DNA from: Roseovarius atlanticus
Lineage (GTDB): Bacteria; Pseudomonadota; Alphaproteobacteria; Rhodobacterales; Rhodobacteraceae
Assembly: GCF_001441615.1 (NCBI RefSeq)
Contig: NZ_LAXJ01000032.1
Coordinates: forward strand, 1-55,821
Length of the DNA: 55,821 bases
Direction of reading: 5' to 3'
A program made the position numbers and the translations under genes. Positions 7,846-16,550 of the stretch are shown here, piece by piece. Under the pieces are notes generated by a model. That model had not been told where the DNA came from. It was given only the letters and a program-made list of their open reading frames with translations, and ran no database searches. Every line of letters begins with the position of its first letter. Positions within the stretch are counted from its first letter, which is position 1.

Positions 7846-8565
7846 ATGGACAAGTCCCACGATGACCTGCCGGCCGAAGCCGAGCGTTATGTCATGCCAT
7901 CGCGCTTTGTGGAAAGCGATAGCCTGGAAGTGCAGGATTTCGTGACATCGGCTTTGCGGGGTCTTCCCGCGGACGCAACCCATCGGGACAAGGCGATTCG
8001 CCTGTTCGAATCGGTGCGCGACGATATTCGCTATGATCCCTATTGTTTCGCGCTGGATGAGGACTCTTACCGTGCAAGCCGTATCGCTGGGGCGGAAGCG
8101 GCGTTTTGCGTTCCCAAGGCAATTCTGCTGGCGGCTTGTCTGCGTGCTGTGGGTATCCCCGCCGCTCTTGGGTTCGCGGATGTGCGCAACCACCTGAATA
8201 CACCCAAGTTGCAGGAATTGATGGAGACCGATCTCTTTATCTACCACGGCTATGTTCAGCTGTGGTTGGGGAATGAGGCCTACAAGGTGACACCTGCATT
8301 CAACATGGAACTGTGTGAAAGATTCGGGGTCAAACCTTTGGTCTTCGACGGATATCACGACGCGCTCTTTCACGAGTTCGACGAACAGAATCACCGGCAC
8401 ATGGAATATGTGAACGACCGTGGGCTCTATTTCGACGCGCCGATGGGTGAGTTTCTGACGACGTTCAAGGAAACCTATCCGAAGCTGGAAGAATTCAACC
8501 GCATCCGGATATCCAAGGATGCGAGCGGATACGATGACGGTTTCGCAAAGGAGGGTGCCTCTTGA
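7846..8565 (+). CDS. transglutaminase-like protein
   Basis: A 239-residue cytoplasmic protein with a transglutaminase-like core. The likely nucleophile is Cys88 in AAFCVPKAILLAACLRAVGIP, which matches the usual Cys followed by a helix and the ALGIPAR-type segment. The likely His is His134 in IYHGYVQLWL. The third-position Asp of the family is not obvious; KVTPAFN stands where a DPT-like motif would be. ATG 7846 is chosen over ATG 7834 because GGAG precedes it by six bases and 7834 abuts the operator. It opens an operon of beta-oxidation genes, where its job (amide or thioester hydrolysis, perhaps) is unknown. Confidence 0.75.
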   Translation: MDKSHDDLPAEAERYVMPSRFVESDSLEVQDFVTSALRGLPADATHRDKAIRLFESVRDDIRYDPYCFALDEDSYRASRIAGAEAAFCVPKAILLAACLRAVGIPAALGFADVRNHLNTPKLQELMETDLFIYHGYVQLWLGNEAYKVTPAFNMELCERFGVKPLVFDGYHDALFHEFDEQNHRHMEYVNDRGLYFDAPMGEFLTTFKETYPKLEEFNRIRISKDASGYDDGFAKEGAS

Positions 8566-9011
8566 GGTATCTGGAAGACTTCTCGCCGGGCCAAGCCTAT
8601 CGCTTTCGCAGCGCTCCGATGAGCGCGGATTCAATAAAGGCGTTTGCCGAGGAATGGGATCCGCAGCGGCTGCACACCGACGAAGACTATGCAACCGCCA
8701 TACATGGCAGCCTGATCGCCTCGGGCTTTCAGACGATGCTGGAAGTGTTCAGGCCGATCATGGCTGAGATGATGGTCGATGTCGCCAATATCGGTGGCAT
8801 GGGCTTTGAAAATTTGCGCTGGCTGCGGCCGGTGCGTCCGAACGAACCCCTTGATGTCGAACTGACGGTCAACGCGGTCACGCCGTCAAAGAGCAAGCCC
8901 GACAGAGGTGTTTTGCACTATACGCTCAGCGCCAAAAACCCTGAGGGCGAGGTCGTTTTTTCGACCGACACCCCCATGATGATCCTGCGAAAGCAAAATG
9001 ACACAGACTGA
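8562..9011 (+). CDS. MaoC-family hydratase
   Basis: A 149-residue single-hotdog enoyl-CoA hydratase. RYLEDFSPGQ at the N-terminus is typical, and the catalytic pair is kept as Asp33 and His38 in EEWDPQRLHTD. GFENLRWLRPVRPNE follows near residue 86. It begins at TTG overlapping the previous stop (TTGA) with a strong GGAGG seven bases upstream, which fixes the start despite the rare codon. It would act on the product of the dehydrogenase pair encoded next. It overlaps that gene by 14 bases. Confidence 0.88.
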   Translation: MRYLEDFSPGQAYRFRSAPMSADSIKAFAEEWDPQRLHTDEDYATAIHGSLIASGFQTMLEVFRPIMAEMMVDVANIGGMGFENLRWLRPVRPNEPLDVELTVNAVTPSKSKPDRGVLHYTLSAKNPEGEVVFSTDTPMMILRKQNDTD

Positions 9012-10122
9012 TATCCTTTCCAGCGAACAAGAAGACCTTCGCCTGTTGCGCGAGAGCGCGCGCACGTTGTTTGAACGGGCGGGCGGAAGTGACAGAGCCC
9101 GAAAACTTCGTGATGCCGGGGGCGGTTTCGATGCGGAGATGGTCCGGGAACTCGCCGAGGCCGGTGTTTTCGGCGTGGCGGTGCCCGAAGATCAGGGCGG
9201 GCTTGGCATGGGCCTGGCCGCCGGGGGTGTCATCGCCGAGGAAGTCGGCCGTGTGATTGCACCGGAACCGGTCGTGTCGACGATCGGTCTAAGCCTCGGT
9301 CTTCTGCGCCGCCTTTGTCCGGATCATCCGAAGATGGCGCAACTTATCGGCGGCGAAATTTCACTGGCGGTTGCCTGGCAGGAACGTGGCCTGGGCGGGG
9401 CGCCTGCCGATGCGGCCTGCCGATACACGGACGGTAAGCTGACCGGTGGCAAGGCCTGGGTCGTCGGCGCGACCGGATCTCTAGGGTTCCTGGTCGTGGC
9501 TGAAGGAGATGACGGCCCGGTTCTGGTTCTGACCGAGGCAGACGCGGACGGGCTTGTCATTGACAAACGAGCGCAGGCCGACGGCAGCTCTCTGGGCGAG
9601 CTTTCGTTTTCGGGAACCCCGGCCGCGGAATTGGCCAGCGGCGGTGCGGTTCCCACTGCACTGGCCGAGGCTGTCGCCGATGCAACGGCGCTTGCTGCGG
9701 CCGAGCTTGTCGGCCTGAGCGAGCGTGCCTTCGAGATCACGCTAGACTACATCAAGACGCGGGAGCAGTTCGACAAGCCGATCGGGTCTTTTCAGGTCAT
9801 CCAGCACCGTGCCGTCGACCTCAACGTGATGTGCGAGGTCGCGCAGGCCGGAGTGCGGGAGGCGCTTGCGCAGATGGACAGCGAAACCGATCCGAAGGTT
9901 CGGGCCCCGATTGCCAGCCGTGCCAAGGCGCGGGCGGTTACGGCCGCCAAAAGAATTACCCGTGATGCGATCCAGTTGCACGGGGCGGTCGGGTACACGG
10001 ATGAGTTCGATATCGGGCTCTACCTGAACCGGGCGCTGGTGCTGTCGGCCTGGTTGGGCGACGATGCCTATCACAGGCGGATTTGGTTCGAGGCACGCGA
10101 AGCAGAGGGGGCAGCACAATGA
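8998..10122 (+). CDS. acyl-CoA dehydrogenase, beta-type subunit without catalytic Glu
   Basis: A 374-residue acyl-CoA dehydrogenase fold with KTREQFDKPIGSFQVIQH and DAIQLHGAVGYTDEFDIG. At the two positions where the family keeps its base there is no Glu: the helix before the KTREQF segment reads ATALAAAELVGL, and the C-terminus reads VLSAWLGDDAY. This is the pattern of the non-catalytic partner in alpha2beta2 dehydrogenases such as the mycobacterial ChsE/FadE pairs. The following gene, overlapping by ATGA, encodes the catalytic partner. Inference: the two form one FAD-containing heterotetramer. Confidence 0.83.
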   Translation: MTQTDILSSEQEDLRLLRESARTLFERAGGSDRARKLRDAGGGFDAEMVRELAEAGVFGVAVPEDQGGLGMGLAAGGVIAEEVGRVIAPEPVVSTIGLSLGLLRRLCPDHPKMAQLIGGEISLAVAWQERGLGGAPADAACRYTDGKLTGGKAWVVGATGSLGFLVVAEGDDGPVLVLTEADADGLVIDKRAQADGSSLGELSFSGTPAAELASGGAVPTALAEAVADATALAAAELVGLSERAFEITLDYIKTREQFDKPIGSFQVIQHRAVDLNVMCEVAQAGVREALAQMDSETDPKVRAPIASRAKARAVTAAKRITRDAIQLHGAVGYTDEFDIGLYLNRALVLSAWLGDDAYHRRIWFEAREAEGAAQ

Positions 10123-11270
10123 CCGACTGGAATGCAATGAGCGATGCGGAATTCCGCAAAGAAGTGCGCCAGTTCTTCGAAGCGGAATATCCCGAGGAGC
10201 TGCGTCACCTGCCGCACCGCCCGAAGTTCGCCGAGATCGAACATTGGCACCGCAAGCTTCACGCCAAGGGCTGGGTTGCGCCAGCCTGGCCCGCTGAATT
10301 CGGCGGTATGGGCCTGAACGCTGCTAAGCTGCTGATCTTTTATGAAGAGCAGCAGCGCTGGGGCGTCAATCGCGGTCGCGACATGGGCGTGCAGATGGTC
10401 GGTCCCCTGATCATCAAATTCGGCACCCAGGAACAAAAAGACTACTGGCTGCCGCGTATCCTGAGTTGCGAAGACATCTGGTGCCAGGGATACTCGGAAC
10501 CCGGCGCCGGGTCCGATCTGGCGAACCTGCGCACACGCGCAGAGATTGACGGGGACGACTTTGTCATCAACGGACAGAAGATCTGGACCACGATGGCGCA
10601 TGACGCCACGCATATTTTCATGCTGGTGCGCACCGATCCGGATGCGCCCAAGAAACAACAGGGTATCAGTTTCCTGCTCGCTCCGATGGATCAGCCCGGA
10701 GTCGATGTGCGCACTATCACGACCCTGTCGGGCGAGACCGAGTTTTGCGAGGTCTTCTTTGACAATGCACGGACGCCCCGCGAGAACCTCGTGGGCGAGC
10801 TGAACAAGGGTTGGACGATGGCCAAGGCGCTCTTGAGCTTCGAACGCATTTTCATCGGTTCGCCAAGTCTGGCCCAGAACGCTCTGGGACAGCTTGAAAG
10901 CTTTGCCCGTGGCCGTGGCGCGTTTGACGATCCGGTGTTCCGTGACCGCTTTGCCCAGGCGGCACTGGATGTGGAAGATCATGCCGCGCTTTATGCCCGT
11001 TTTGCAGATCAGCTCAAACGTGGCGAGACGCTGGGTGCGGATGTGTCCATGCTGAAGATCTGGGTGACTGAGTGCTTCCAGCGCATCACCGAGCTGATGA
11101 TCGAAGCAGCCGGTCCCGATGGCGGCTCCATCGGGCCGCTTCAGGTTGGCAATGTTAGCGTCGACGTTTTGTCGAGCTTCTACAAGGCCAGACCTACCAC
11201 GATCTACGGTGGATCGAACGAAATCCAAAGAAACATCCTGTCTAAGGCCGTCCTGGGACTGCCTGGCTGA
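10119..11270 (+). CDS. acyl-CoA dehydrogenase, alpha-type catalytic subunit
   Basis: A 383-residue acyl-CoA dehydrogenase. ATG at 10119 overlaps the preceding stop, which decides the start over a longer upstream frame. QGYSEPGAGSDLANLRTRA near residue 124 is the FAD/substrate loop, and NGQKIWTTMAHDATH follows. Glu242 in LLSFERIFIG is the presumed catalytic base, and the C-terminus is IYGGSNEIQRNILSK. A long insert between the last helices is typical of this branch. It is translationally coupled to the beta-type subunit at 8998 and should form a heteromer with it. The substrate is unknown. Confidence 0.88.
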   Translation: MTDWNAMSDAEFRKEVRQFFEAEYPEELRHLPHRPKFAEIEHWHRKLHAKGWVAPAWPAEFGGMGLNAAKLLIFYEEQQRWGVNRGRDMGVQMVGPLIIKFGTQEQKDYWLPRILSCEDIWCQGYSEPGAGSDLANLRTRAEIDGDDFVINGQKIWTTMAHDATHIFMLVRTDPDAPKKQQGISFLLAPMDQPGVDVRTITTLSGETEFCEVFFDNARTPRENLVGELNKGWTMAKALLSFERIFIGSPSLAQNALGQLESFARGRGAFDDPVFRDRFAQAALDVEDHAALYARFADQLKRGETLGADVSMLKIWVTECFQRITELMIEAAGPDGGSIGPLQVGNVSVDVLSSFYKARPTTIYGGSNEIQRNILSKAVLGLPG

Positions 11271-11297
11271 ACCCATACCGTGAGGAGGAAAAGACCT

Positions 11298-12107
11298 ATG
11301 TCGGAGCGTTACGCAAAGTACGACAAACTGAAATTTGACTACCCGGCGGATCGCGTCCTGCGCATCACGTTCGACCGGCCCGAGACATTCAACTCGGTCG
11401 ATGCCGAAACCCACACCCAGATGACGGACATGTGGATCGACATCGACCGCGACCCCGACATCAACGCGGTCATCGTGACCGGTGCGGGCAAGGCGTTTTC
11501 CGCCGGTGGTGATTTTAGCCTGATCGAAAACATGATTGGCAATTCGCATGAGATCATGAAGACGTGGAAAGAAGCCAAGGATCTCGTCTACAACATCATC
11601 AACTGCAACAAGCCGATCATTTCCGCGATCAATGGTCCCGCGGCGGGCGCGGGCCTTGTGGTTGCCATCCTGGCCGACATCTCGATCGCCGGAAAACGGG
11701 CCAAGATTGTCGATGGTCATCCCCGCCTTGGTGTTGCCGCCGGTGACGTCGCGGCGATTATCTGGCCGCTGCTGACCTCGATGGCCAAGGCGAAATACTA
11801 TCTGATGACCTGCAAGCCGGTGTCGGGCGAAGAGGCCGAGCGGATCGGTCTGGTATCAATGTGCGTCGAGGATGACGAGCTGCAGCAGATCGCGCTGGAT
11901 ACAGCCGTCGAACTGGCCAACGGCTCGCAAAGCGCGATCCGCTGGACCAAGTATTCGCTGAATAACTGGCTGCGCCAGGCCGGGCCGATCTTTGATGCGT
12001 CGACTGCACTGGAGATGCTTGGCTTCATGAGCGAGGACGTCAAGGAAGGTGTGTTGTCGCACCGGGAGAAGCGCGCGCCAAACTTCCGCAAGGACTGCCC
12101 GCTTTAA
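11298..12107 (+). CDS. enoyl-CoA hydratase/isomerase (crotonase family)
   Basis: A 269-residue crotonase. The two oxyanion-hole segments are visible as GKAFSAGGDFSLIE (near residue 63) and GPAAGAGLVVAILADI (near 114). HPRLGVAAGDVAAIIWP replaces the usual catalytic-loop consensus, so hydratase, isomerase or hydrolase activity cannot be chosen. ATG 11298 is preferred because GAGGAGGAA lies 8-16 bases upstream. It is the fifth gene of the 7846 operon. Confidence 0.9.
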   Translation: MSERYAKYDKLKFDYPADRVLRITFDRPETFNSVDAETHTQMTDMWIDIDRDPDINAVIVTGAGKAFSAGGDFSLIENMIGNSHEIMKTWKEAKDLVYNIINCNKPIISAINGPAAGAGLVVAILADISIAGKRAKIVDGHPRLGVAAGDVAAIIWPLLTSMAKAKYYLMTCKPVSGEEAERIGLVSMCVEDDELQQIALDTAVELANGSQSAIRWTKYSLNNWLRQAGPIFDASTALEMLGFMSEDVKEGVLSHREKRAPNFRKDCPL

Positions 12108-12134
12108 AGTCTGATCGGACGAGGAGGCATGGAC

Positions 12135-13331
12135 ATGTCTGAAGATATTTATCGAGATATAGCTCAAGCCTATGCCGATGCGGCCAAAAAGGCATCTGGT
12201 CTCAAATCGCGGTTTACGGCTGCCGGATTCGATCCGGCAGCCGTCACATCGTTGGCGGACCTGTCGCGGCTGCCAGTGATGAAGAAGGAAGAGCTTCTGA
12301 AGATCCAGCGTGATAACCCGCCTTTTGGCGGGTTCCTCGCCTCTGGTCTGAAGGATGTCGGGCGGATCTACGTGTCCCCCGGCCCGATCTTCGAACCGGC
12401 ACTTTCGGGCGGTGGCGGCCACGGCCTTGACCTGCTGTTCAAGGCGGCCGGGATGGGGCCGGGGGATATCATCCTGAACACCTGGATGTATCATCTGGTG
12501 CCGGCAGGCTTGCTGTTCGACGAAGCGGCACAGTCCGTCGGGGCCACGGTGATCCCCGGCGGTGTCGGCAATACCGAGCTTCAGGCCCAGATCATCGTTG
12601 AAACCGGTGTGACTTCAATCTGCGCCTCGACCGCGTTTTTCCTGACGCTGGCGGACAAGGTGATCGAAACCTATGGGCGCGACGCCTGGAAGGTGAAAAC
12701 AGCCTTCCTCGGCGGAGAGATGGGCGACTGGATGGCCAAACGCCGCCGGATCGAGGAAGACTATGGCGTGTCCACCTGGGCCGCCTATGCCACCGCCGAT
12801 CTGGGCCTTGTCGCCTATGAGGATGGTGGCGAAGGCTACATGGTTCATCCCGACCGCGTGGTGCAGATCTGCGATCCGGTCAGTGGCGAACAGGTCGCTC
12901 ACGGGGAACCGGGCGAGGTTGTTGTGACCGCGCGCGATGCCACCTGGCCGATGATCCGGTTCGGCACCGGCGACAGCGCCTTTGCGCTGGAAAGCAACGC
13001 GGATGGCACTGTCAGCCGGATTTCAGCATTGCAGGGCCGGGTCGGGGCAGCGGTCAAAGTGCGCGAGATTTTCGTTTATCCGCGTGTGGTTGAAGAAGTT
13101 GTCATCGGCACGCCGGGCGCAAAGGCCGCGCAGGCCGTGGTAACGCGCGAGAACGATCGCGACATGATCCGCCTCTCGCTTGTGCTGGAAGACGGTGCCG
13201 ATACGTCTGCTGCGGAAGCCGCCGCCGCCGATACCTTCAAACTGCATGCACGAATTCGCGCCGACGAGGTGAGCATCGTTGCGGAACTACCCGAAAATGC
13301 AGAACTGATCGTCAATCAAAAGGACGTCTGA
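12135..13331 (+). CDS. PaaK-like (phenylacetate-CoA ligase family) protein with altered P-loop
   Basis: A 398-residue protein whose layout matches the phenylacetate-CoA ligase branch of adenylate-forming enzymes: DLSRLPVMKKEEL near residue 43, GPGDIILNTW near 108, FLGGEMGDW near 194, YATADLGLVAYE near 218. At the ATP-phosphate loop, where PaaK has a Ser/Thr/Gly-rich SSGTTGKP, this protein has YVSPGPIFEPALSGGG. It may not adenylate in the normal way and could be a CoA-binding or degraded ligase. ATG 12135 is seven bases after GAGGAGG. It is the last gene of its operon, ahead of the terminator at 13372. Confidence 0.72.
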   Translation: MSEDIYRDIAQAYADAAKKASGLKSRFTAAGFDPAAVTSLADLSRLPVMKKEELLKIQRDNPPFGGFLASGLKDVGRIYVSPGPIFEPALSGGGGHGLDLLFKAAGMGPGDIILNTWMYHLVPAGLLFDEAAQSVGATVIPGGVGNTELQAQIIVETGVTSICASTAFFLTLADKVIETYGRDAWKVKTAFLGGEMGDWMAKRRRIEEDYGVSTWAAYATADLGLVAYEDGGEGYMVHPDRVVQICDPVSGEQVAHGEPGEVVVTARDATWPMIRFGTGDSAFALESNADGTVSRISALQGRVGAAVKVREIFVYPRVVEEVVIGTPGAKAAQAVVTRENDRDMIRLSLVLEDGADTSAAEAAAADTFKLHARIRADEVSIVAELPENAELIVNQKDV

Positions 13332-13371
13332 GATCGCGTCTCGATCTTCGGCGACAACCGCAGAAACAGAT

Positions 13372-13400
13372 GGGCGGTCGGGTGACCGGCCGCCCTCTTT
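13372..13400. terminator. hairpin terminator between convergent genes
   Basis: GGGCGGTCGG and CCGGCCGCCC form a 10-base stem (one G-U) around GTGA, followed by TCTTT on the plus strand. It lies in the 71-base gap between the 7846 operon and the oppositely oriented flavoprotein gene. Confidence 0.75.
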
Positions 13401-13402
13401 CG

Positions 13403-14368
13403 TCAGGAACAGAGCGCAACTTTGGCGGCCTGGTATTCCCGGTCGAGACGGTCGACGTAGTCCGCCGTGGTCATCACCTCTTTCACCGCTCCGATCCCCT
13501 GACCGCTGCCCCAGATGTCACGCCAGGCCTTGGGGCGAATGTCGCCGGTGGCCAGATCGAGTTTGTTGCCGATCCCGGCCAGGTTGTCCGGATCGAGACC
13601 GACCGCCCGCATCGACGGTTTCAGATAGTTGGCATGCACGCCGCTGAAATAGTCGGTATAGACAATATCATCGGCCCCGCCTTCGACGATCATTTGCTTG
13701 TACTCCTCCGACGCGACCGCCTCGGTCATGGCAATGAAGGGGGATCCGATATACCCAAAATCCGCACCCATGGCCTGCGCCGCCAGAATTGAGCGCCCGG
13801 TCGCGATGGACCCGGACAGGGCAAGCGGACCATCGAACCATTCCCGGATTTCCTGAACCAGCGCAAAGGGTGACAAGGCCCCGGCGTGGCCGCCAGCGCC
13901 GGCGCAGACCGCGATCAGGCCGTCGGCGCCCTTGTCGATCGCTTTCCTGGCGTATTTGTTGTTGATTACATCGTGCAGTACAGTGCCGCCGCAGTCATGT
14001 GCCGCTTGGTTGACGTCTTCCCGTGCGCCCATTGATGTGATCCAGACAGGCACTTTCCAGCGCGCACATATTTCGACGTCCCGCTCAATCCGATCATTCG
14101 ATCGATGGACGATCTGGTTGACTGCGAACGGCGCGGCGGGCCGATCAGGATTGGCCTGATTGTGCGCGTCAAGCTCTTCGGTGATGCGCTTGAGCCAGGC
14201 TTCGAGCAGCGGCGGTTCACCTTCGGACTCGCGTGCGTTCAGCGTCGGAAAGCTGCCGATGACACCGGCTTTGCACTGGGCGATGACAAGATCCGGCCCG
14301 GACACCAGAAACATGGGCGAGCAGATCACAGGCAGGCGCAAGCGGCCGAGAGGGGTGTCAGAGTACAT
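13403..14368 (-). CDS. nitronate monooxygenase-family flavoprotein
   Basis: A 321-residue TIM-barrel FMN protein of the nitronate monooxygenase/2-nitropropane dioxygenase family. The N-terminal PVICSPMFLVSG and KAGVIGSFP are typical. CAGAGGHAGALSPFALV (near residue 150) is the FMN-phosphate loop, and GADFGYIGSPFIA follows. Members oxidise alkyl nitronates, and some relatives reduce enoyl-CoA esters in steroid degradation (IpdC); which applies here cannot be told. It is a single gene, divergent from 14592 and convergent with the PaaK-like gene. The Shine-Dalgarno is weak. Confidence 0.88.
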   Translation of the reverse strand: MYSDTPLGRLRLPVICSPMFLVSGPDLVIAQCKAGVIGSFPTLNARESEGEPPLLEAWLKRITEELDAHNQANPDRPAAPFAVNQIVHRSNDRIERDVEICARWKVPVWITSMGAREDVNQAAHDCGGTVLHDVINNKYARKAIDKGADGLIAVCAGAGGHAGALSPFALVQEIREWFDGPLALSGSIATGRSILAAQAMGADFGYIGSPFIAMTEAVASEEYKQMIVEGGADDIVYTDYFSGVHANYLKPSMRAVGLDPDNLAGIGNKLDLATGDIRPKAWRDIWGSGQGIGAVKEVMTTADYVDRLDREYQAAKVALCS

Positions 14369-14591
14369 TGTCTATTTCTTCTTTGCTGTTTCAACAGGGG
14401 TTGCCGAGGCCCGTAGCCTTGACGGGCGTGCATGGGAAGGGAAGCCGAAGCAAACGTGCCAGCAGACCGCAAGGAAATACACAGAACGGGTGAATTTTAC
14501 ACATGTCTGATGTTCCGCACCGGACTATAGCCCGTCTATCAATGCCACTCCTATCGTGTTCCATGCTAGCCGATTCTGGGAGGAGGAAGCG

Positions 14592-15362
14592 GTGCCATTG
14601 CTCTACAGCCGCTCGGAAAGCGTTGGTCGGATGACCTTCGATTTTCCAGAGAAGAAGAATGCCCTTGATCAAGACGCACGCAAAGAGATGGAACGCATCG
14701 TCACCCAAGTGCGCGACGATGACCGCGTGCGCGCGCTGTTGATCACTGGCGCCGGGGGCACGTTTTGCGCCGGAGGTGACATCAACACTTTCGCCGGGTC
14801 TTCGCCTGTGGCCATGCGGGACCGCATGAAACAACAGCATCGCGTAACCCGGATGCTATATGATCTTGAAAAGCCGGTCGTCGCGGCGGTTGCCGGGCCG
14901 GCCTTTGGCGTGGGGTTCAACATTGCACTTCTGGCTGATGTGATCCTGGCCGCGCCCTCGGCCCGCTTTTGCCAGGCCTATGCGCGCGTGGCGATCGTGC
15001 CTGACGGTGGCGGGCTTTACTTGCTGGCGCGGACGGTCGGGACGCAGCGGGCGAAGGCGATGTTCCTGACGGCCCAGGTGATCGATGCCCACGAAGCGCA
15101 CGACCTTGGGATCGTCCACGCAATCCACGAAGAAGACGCGCTCGACGCAGAGGCCGCTGCGCTGGCCACGCGTCTGGCCGAAGGGCCGACCCGAGCCTTT
15201 GGGCTGGGCAAGTCGATGCTGAACCGTGGCATGGATTGCGATTTCGCGACCTATCTCGAGATCGAGGCAACCGCCGAAGCCCATATCATGCAGACCGAAG
15301 ATCACCGCGAGGCGGTCGCCTCTTTCAAGGAAAAGCGTCCGCCGCGCTTTGTCGGGTCATGA
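14592..15362 (+). CDS. enoyl-CoA hydratase/isomerase (crotonase family)
   Basis: A 256-residue crotonase from GTG. GGAGGAGGAAGC ends just before GTG 14592, which rules against the ATG 36 bases upstream. Oxyanion segments are GTFCAGGDINTF (near residue 57) and GPAFGVGFNIALLADV (near 103). VAIVPDGGGLYLL carries an Asp in the position used by the PaaG/isomerase branch. KRPPRFVG at the C-terminus is common in the family. It opens the 14592-22773 operon and overlaps the next gene by ATGA. Confidence 0.9.
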   Translation: MPLLYSRSESVGRMTFDFPEKKNALDQDARKEMERIVTQVRDDDRVRALLITGAGGTFCAGGDINTFAGSSPVAMRDRMKQQHRVTRMLYDLEKPVVAAVAGPAFGVGFNIALLADVILAAPSARFCQAYARVAIVPDGGGLYLLARTVGTQRAKAMFLTAQVIDAHEAHDLGIVHAIHEEDALDAEAAALATRLAEGPTRAFGLGKSMLNRGMDCDFATYLEIEATAEAHIMQTEDHREAVASFKEKRPPRFVGS

Positions 15363-16549
15363 ACGCGGCGCCCGATAGTGGCCCGCTGGCCGGTCTTCGG
15401 GTGATTGATCTCGGGCAGGTCTACCTTGGGCCCTATTGCGGTCTGATGTTCGCGCTCATGGGGGCCGAGGTCATCAAGGTCGAGCCGCCCGGCGGCGACA
15501 GTATCCGCGGCATCGCGGGTGGGCGCGAGAACCCTGCAGCGATGATGCTCAATTCCAGCAAACAGAGCGTGACGCTCGATCTGGGCTCCAAGGACGGGCG
15601 CACCGCCCTGCTGGCACTGTCAGATACGGCCGATGTTCTAATCGAGAATTTCCGTCCCGGTACGATGGAGAAACTGGGGCTGGGGTGGGAAACACTCTGT
15701 GCCCGCAATCCGCGCCTGGTCATGGGGTCAGGAAAGGGTTACGCGGCCGATTCCGTCTATCGCGATGCACCGGCGATGGATTTTCCTATTCAGGCCCTGA
15801 CGGGTCTGATGTCGGTGACCGGGTTTCCCGATGGTCCACCTGTGAAATGCGGTGCAGCGATCACCGATTTTCTGGGCGGTATCCACCTTTTTGGTGGCAT
15901 TATGGCGGCGTTGCATGCGCGCGGCGCGACAGGGCGCGGGGACTTTGTCCAGATCGCGATGCAGGACGTCACGCACCACGCGCTGGCGTCGAATATCGCA
16001 AGCTATCTGCTGGCGCCTGACGGGTTCGCCGACCGGGCCGGCAACAGTCAGGCCGTGCTCAAGGTCGCACCCTACGACCTGTTTCCGGCGCGCGACGGGC
16101 AGGTGGCCATCATGTGCCTGAATGATCGCCACTGGCAGCAGCTGACCCGGGCCATGGGTCGCCCTGATCTGGCCGAAGATCCCGAACTGGCCGCGGGACC
16201 CGCGCGCTGCGCGCGGCGTGCCCAAGTCGATGGCTCGGTGACGGCGTGGACCTCAAGTCAGACCCGCGCCGAGATTTTCGCGGCCCTGAGCAGCGCACAT
16301 GTGCCGGGCGCCCCGGTGCGCACGCTCGCTGAGGTGGTGTCGGACGATGACATGCGCGCCCGCGGCATGATCCATGACCTTCCGCATCCAGACCTGGGCA
16401 CGGTCCCTGTTCCAGGGCTGCCGATGCGTTTCGCGGCTCACCCACAGGTCGCCCCTATCCCCGCACCAACCGTAGGCGCCGATACGGCGCGCATCCTGGC
16501 CGCACTGGAACAGGACCTGCCCTCTGCTCAATCAAAGGACACCTACTGA
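15359..16549 (+). CDS. type III CoA-transferase (CaiB/BaiF family)
   Basis: A 396-residue CoA-transferase. LMGAEVIKVEPPGGDSIRGI (near residue 33) and NSSKQSVTLDL are family blocks, and Asp170 in AAITDFLGG is the probable covalent nucleophile. ATG 15359 overlaps the crotonase stop. Unlike the racemase at 6646, it has no Gly-His-Asp triplet before the Asp, so transfer rather than racemisation is expected. Being in the same operon as the DctQMP transporter, it is a fair candidate for activating the imported acid. Confidence 0.9.
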   Translation: MNAAPDSGPLAGLRVIDLGQVYLGPYCGLMFALMGAEVIKVEPPGGDSIRGIAGGRENPAAMMLNSSKQSVTLDLGSKDGRTALLALSDTADVLIENFRPGTMEKLGLGWETLCARNPRLVMGSGKGYAADSVYRDAPAMDFPIQALTGLMSVTGFPDGPPVKCGAAITDFLGGIHLFGGIMAALHARGATGRGDFVQIAMQDVTHHALASNIASYLLAPDGFADRAGNSQAVLKVAPYDLFPARDGQVAIMCLNDRHWQQLTRAMGRPDLAEDPELAAGPARCARRAQVDGSVTAWTSSQTRAEIFAALSSAHVPGAPVRTLAEVVSDDDMRARGMIHDLPHPDLGTVPVPGLPMRFAAHPQVAPIPAPTVGADTARILAALEQDLPSAQSKDTY

Positions 16550-16550
16550 C

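Noticed and set aside
10071..11720. Open frame of about 549 codons on the minus strand
   Set aside because: It is antisense to the alpha-type dehydrogenase and crotonase genes, with no recognisable motif or ribosome-binding site.
13403..14368. Assigning the flavoprotein to IpdC of steroid degradation
   Set aside because: The N-terminal pattern differs from what I recall of IpdC, and family membership alone does not support it.
14419..14531. Promoter boxes TTGACG 14419, TTTACA 14496 and TATAGC 14526 in the 14369-14591 gap
   Set aside because: Spacings do not fit sigma70 promoters, and neither palindrome family occurs there.
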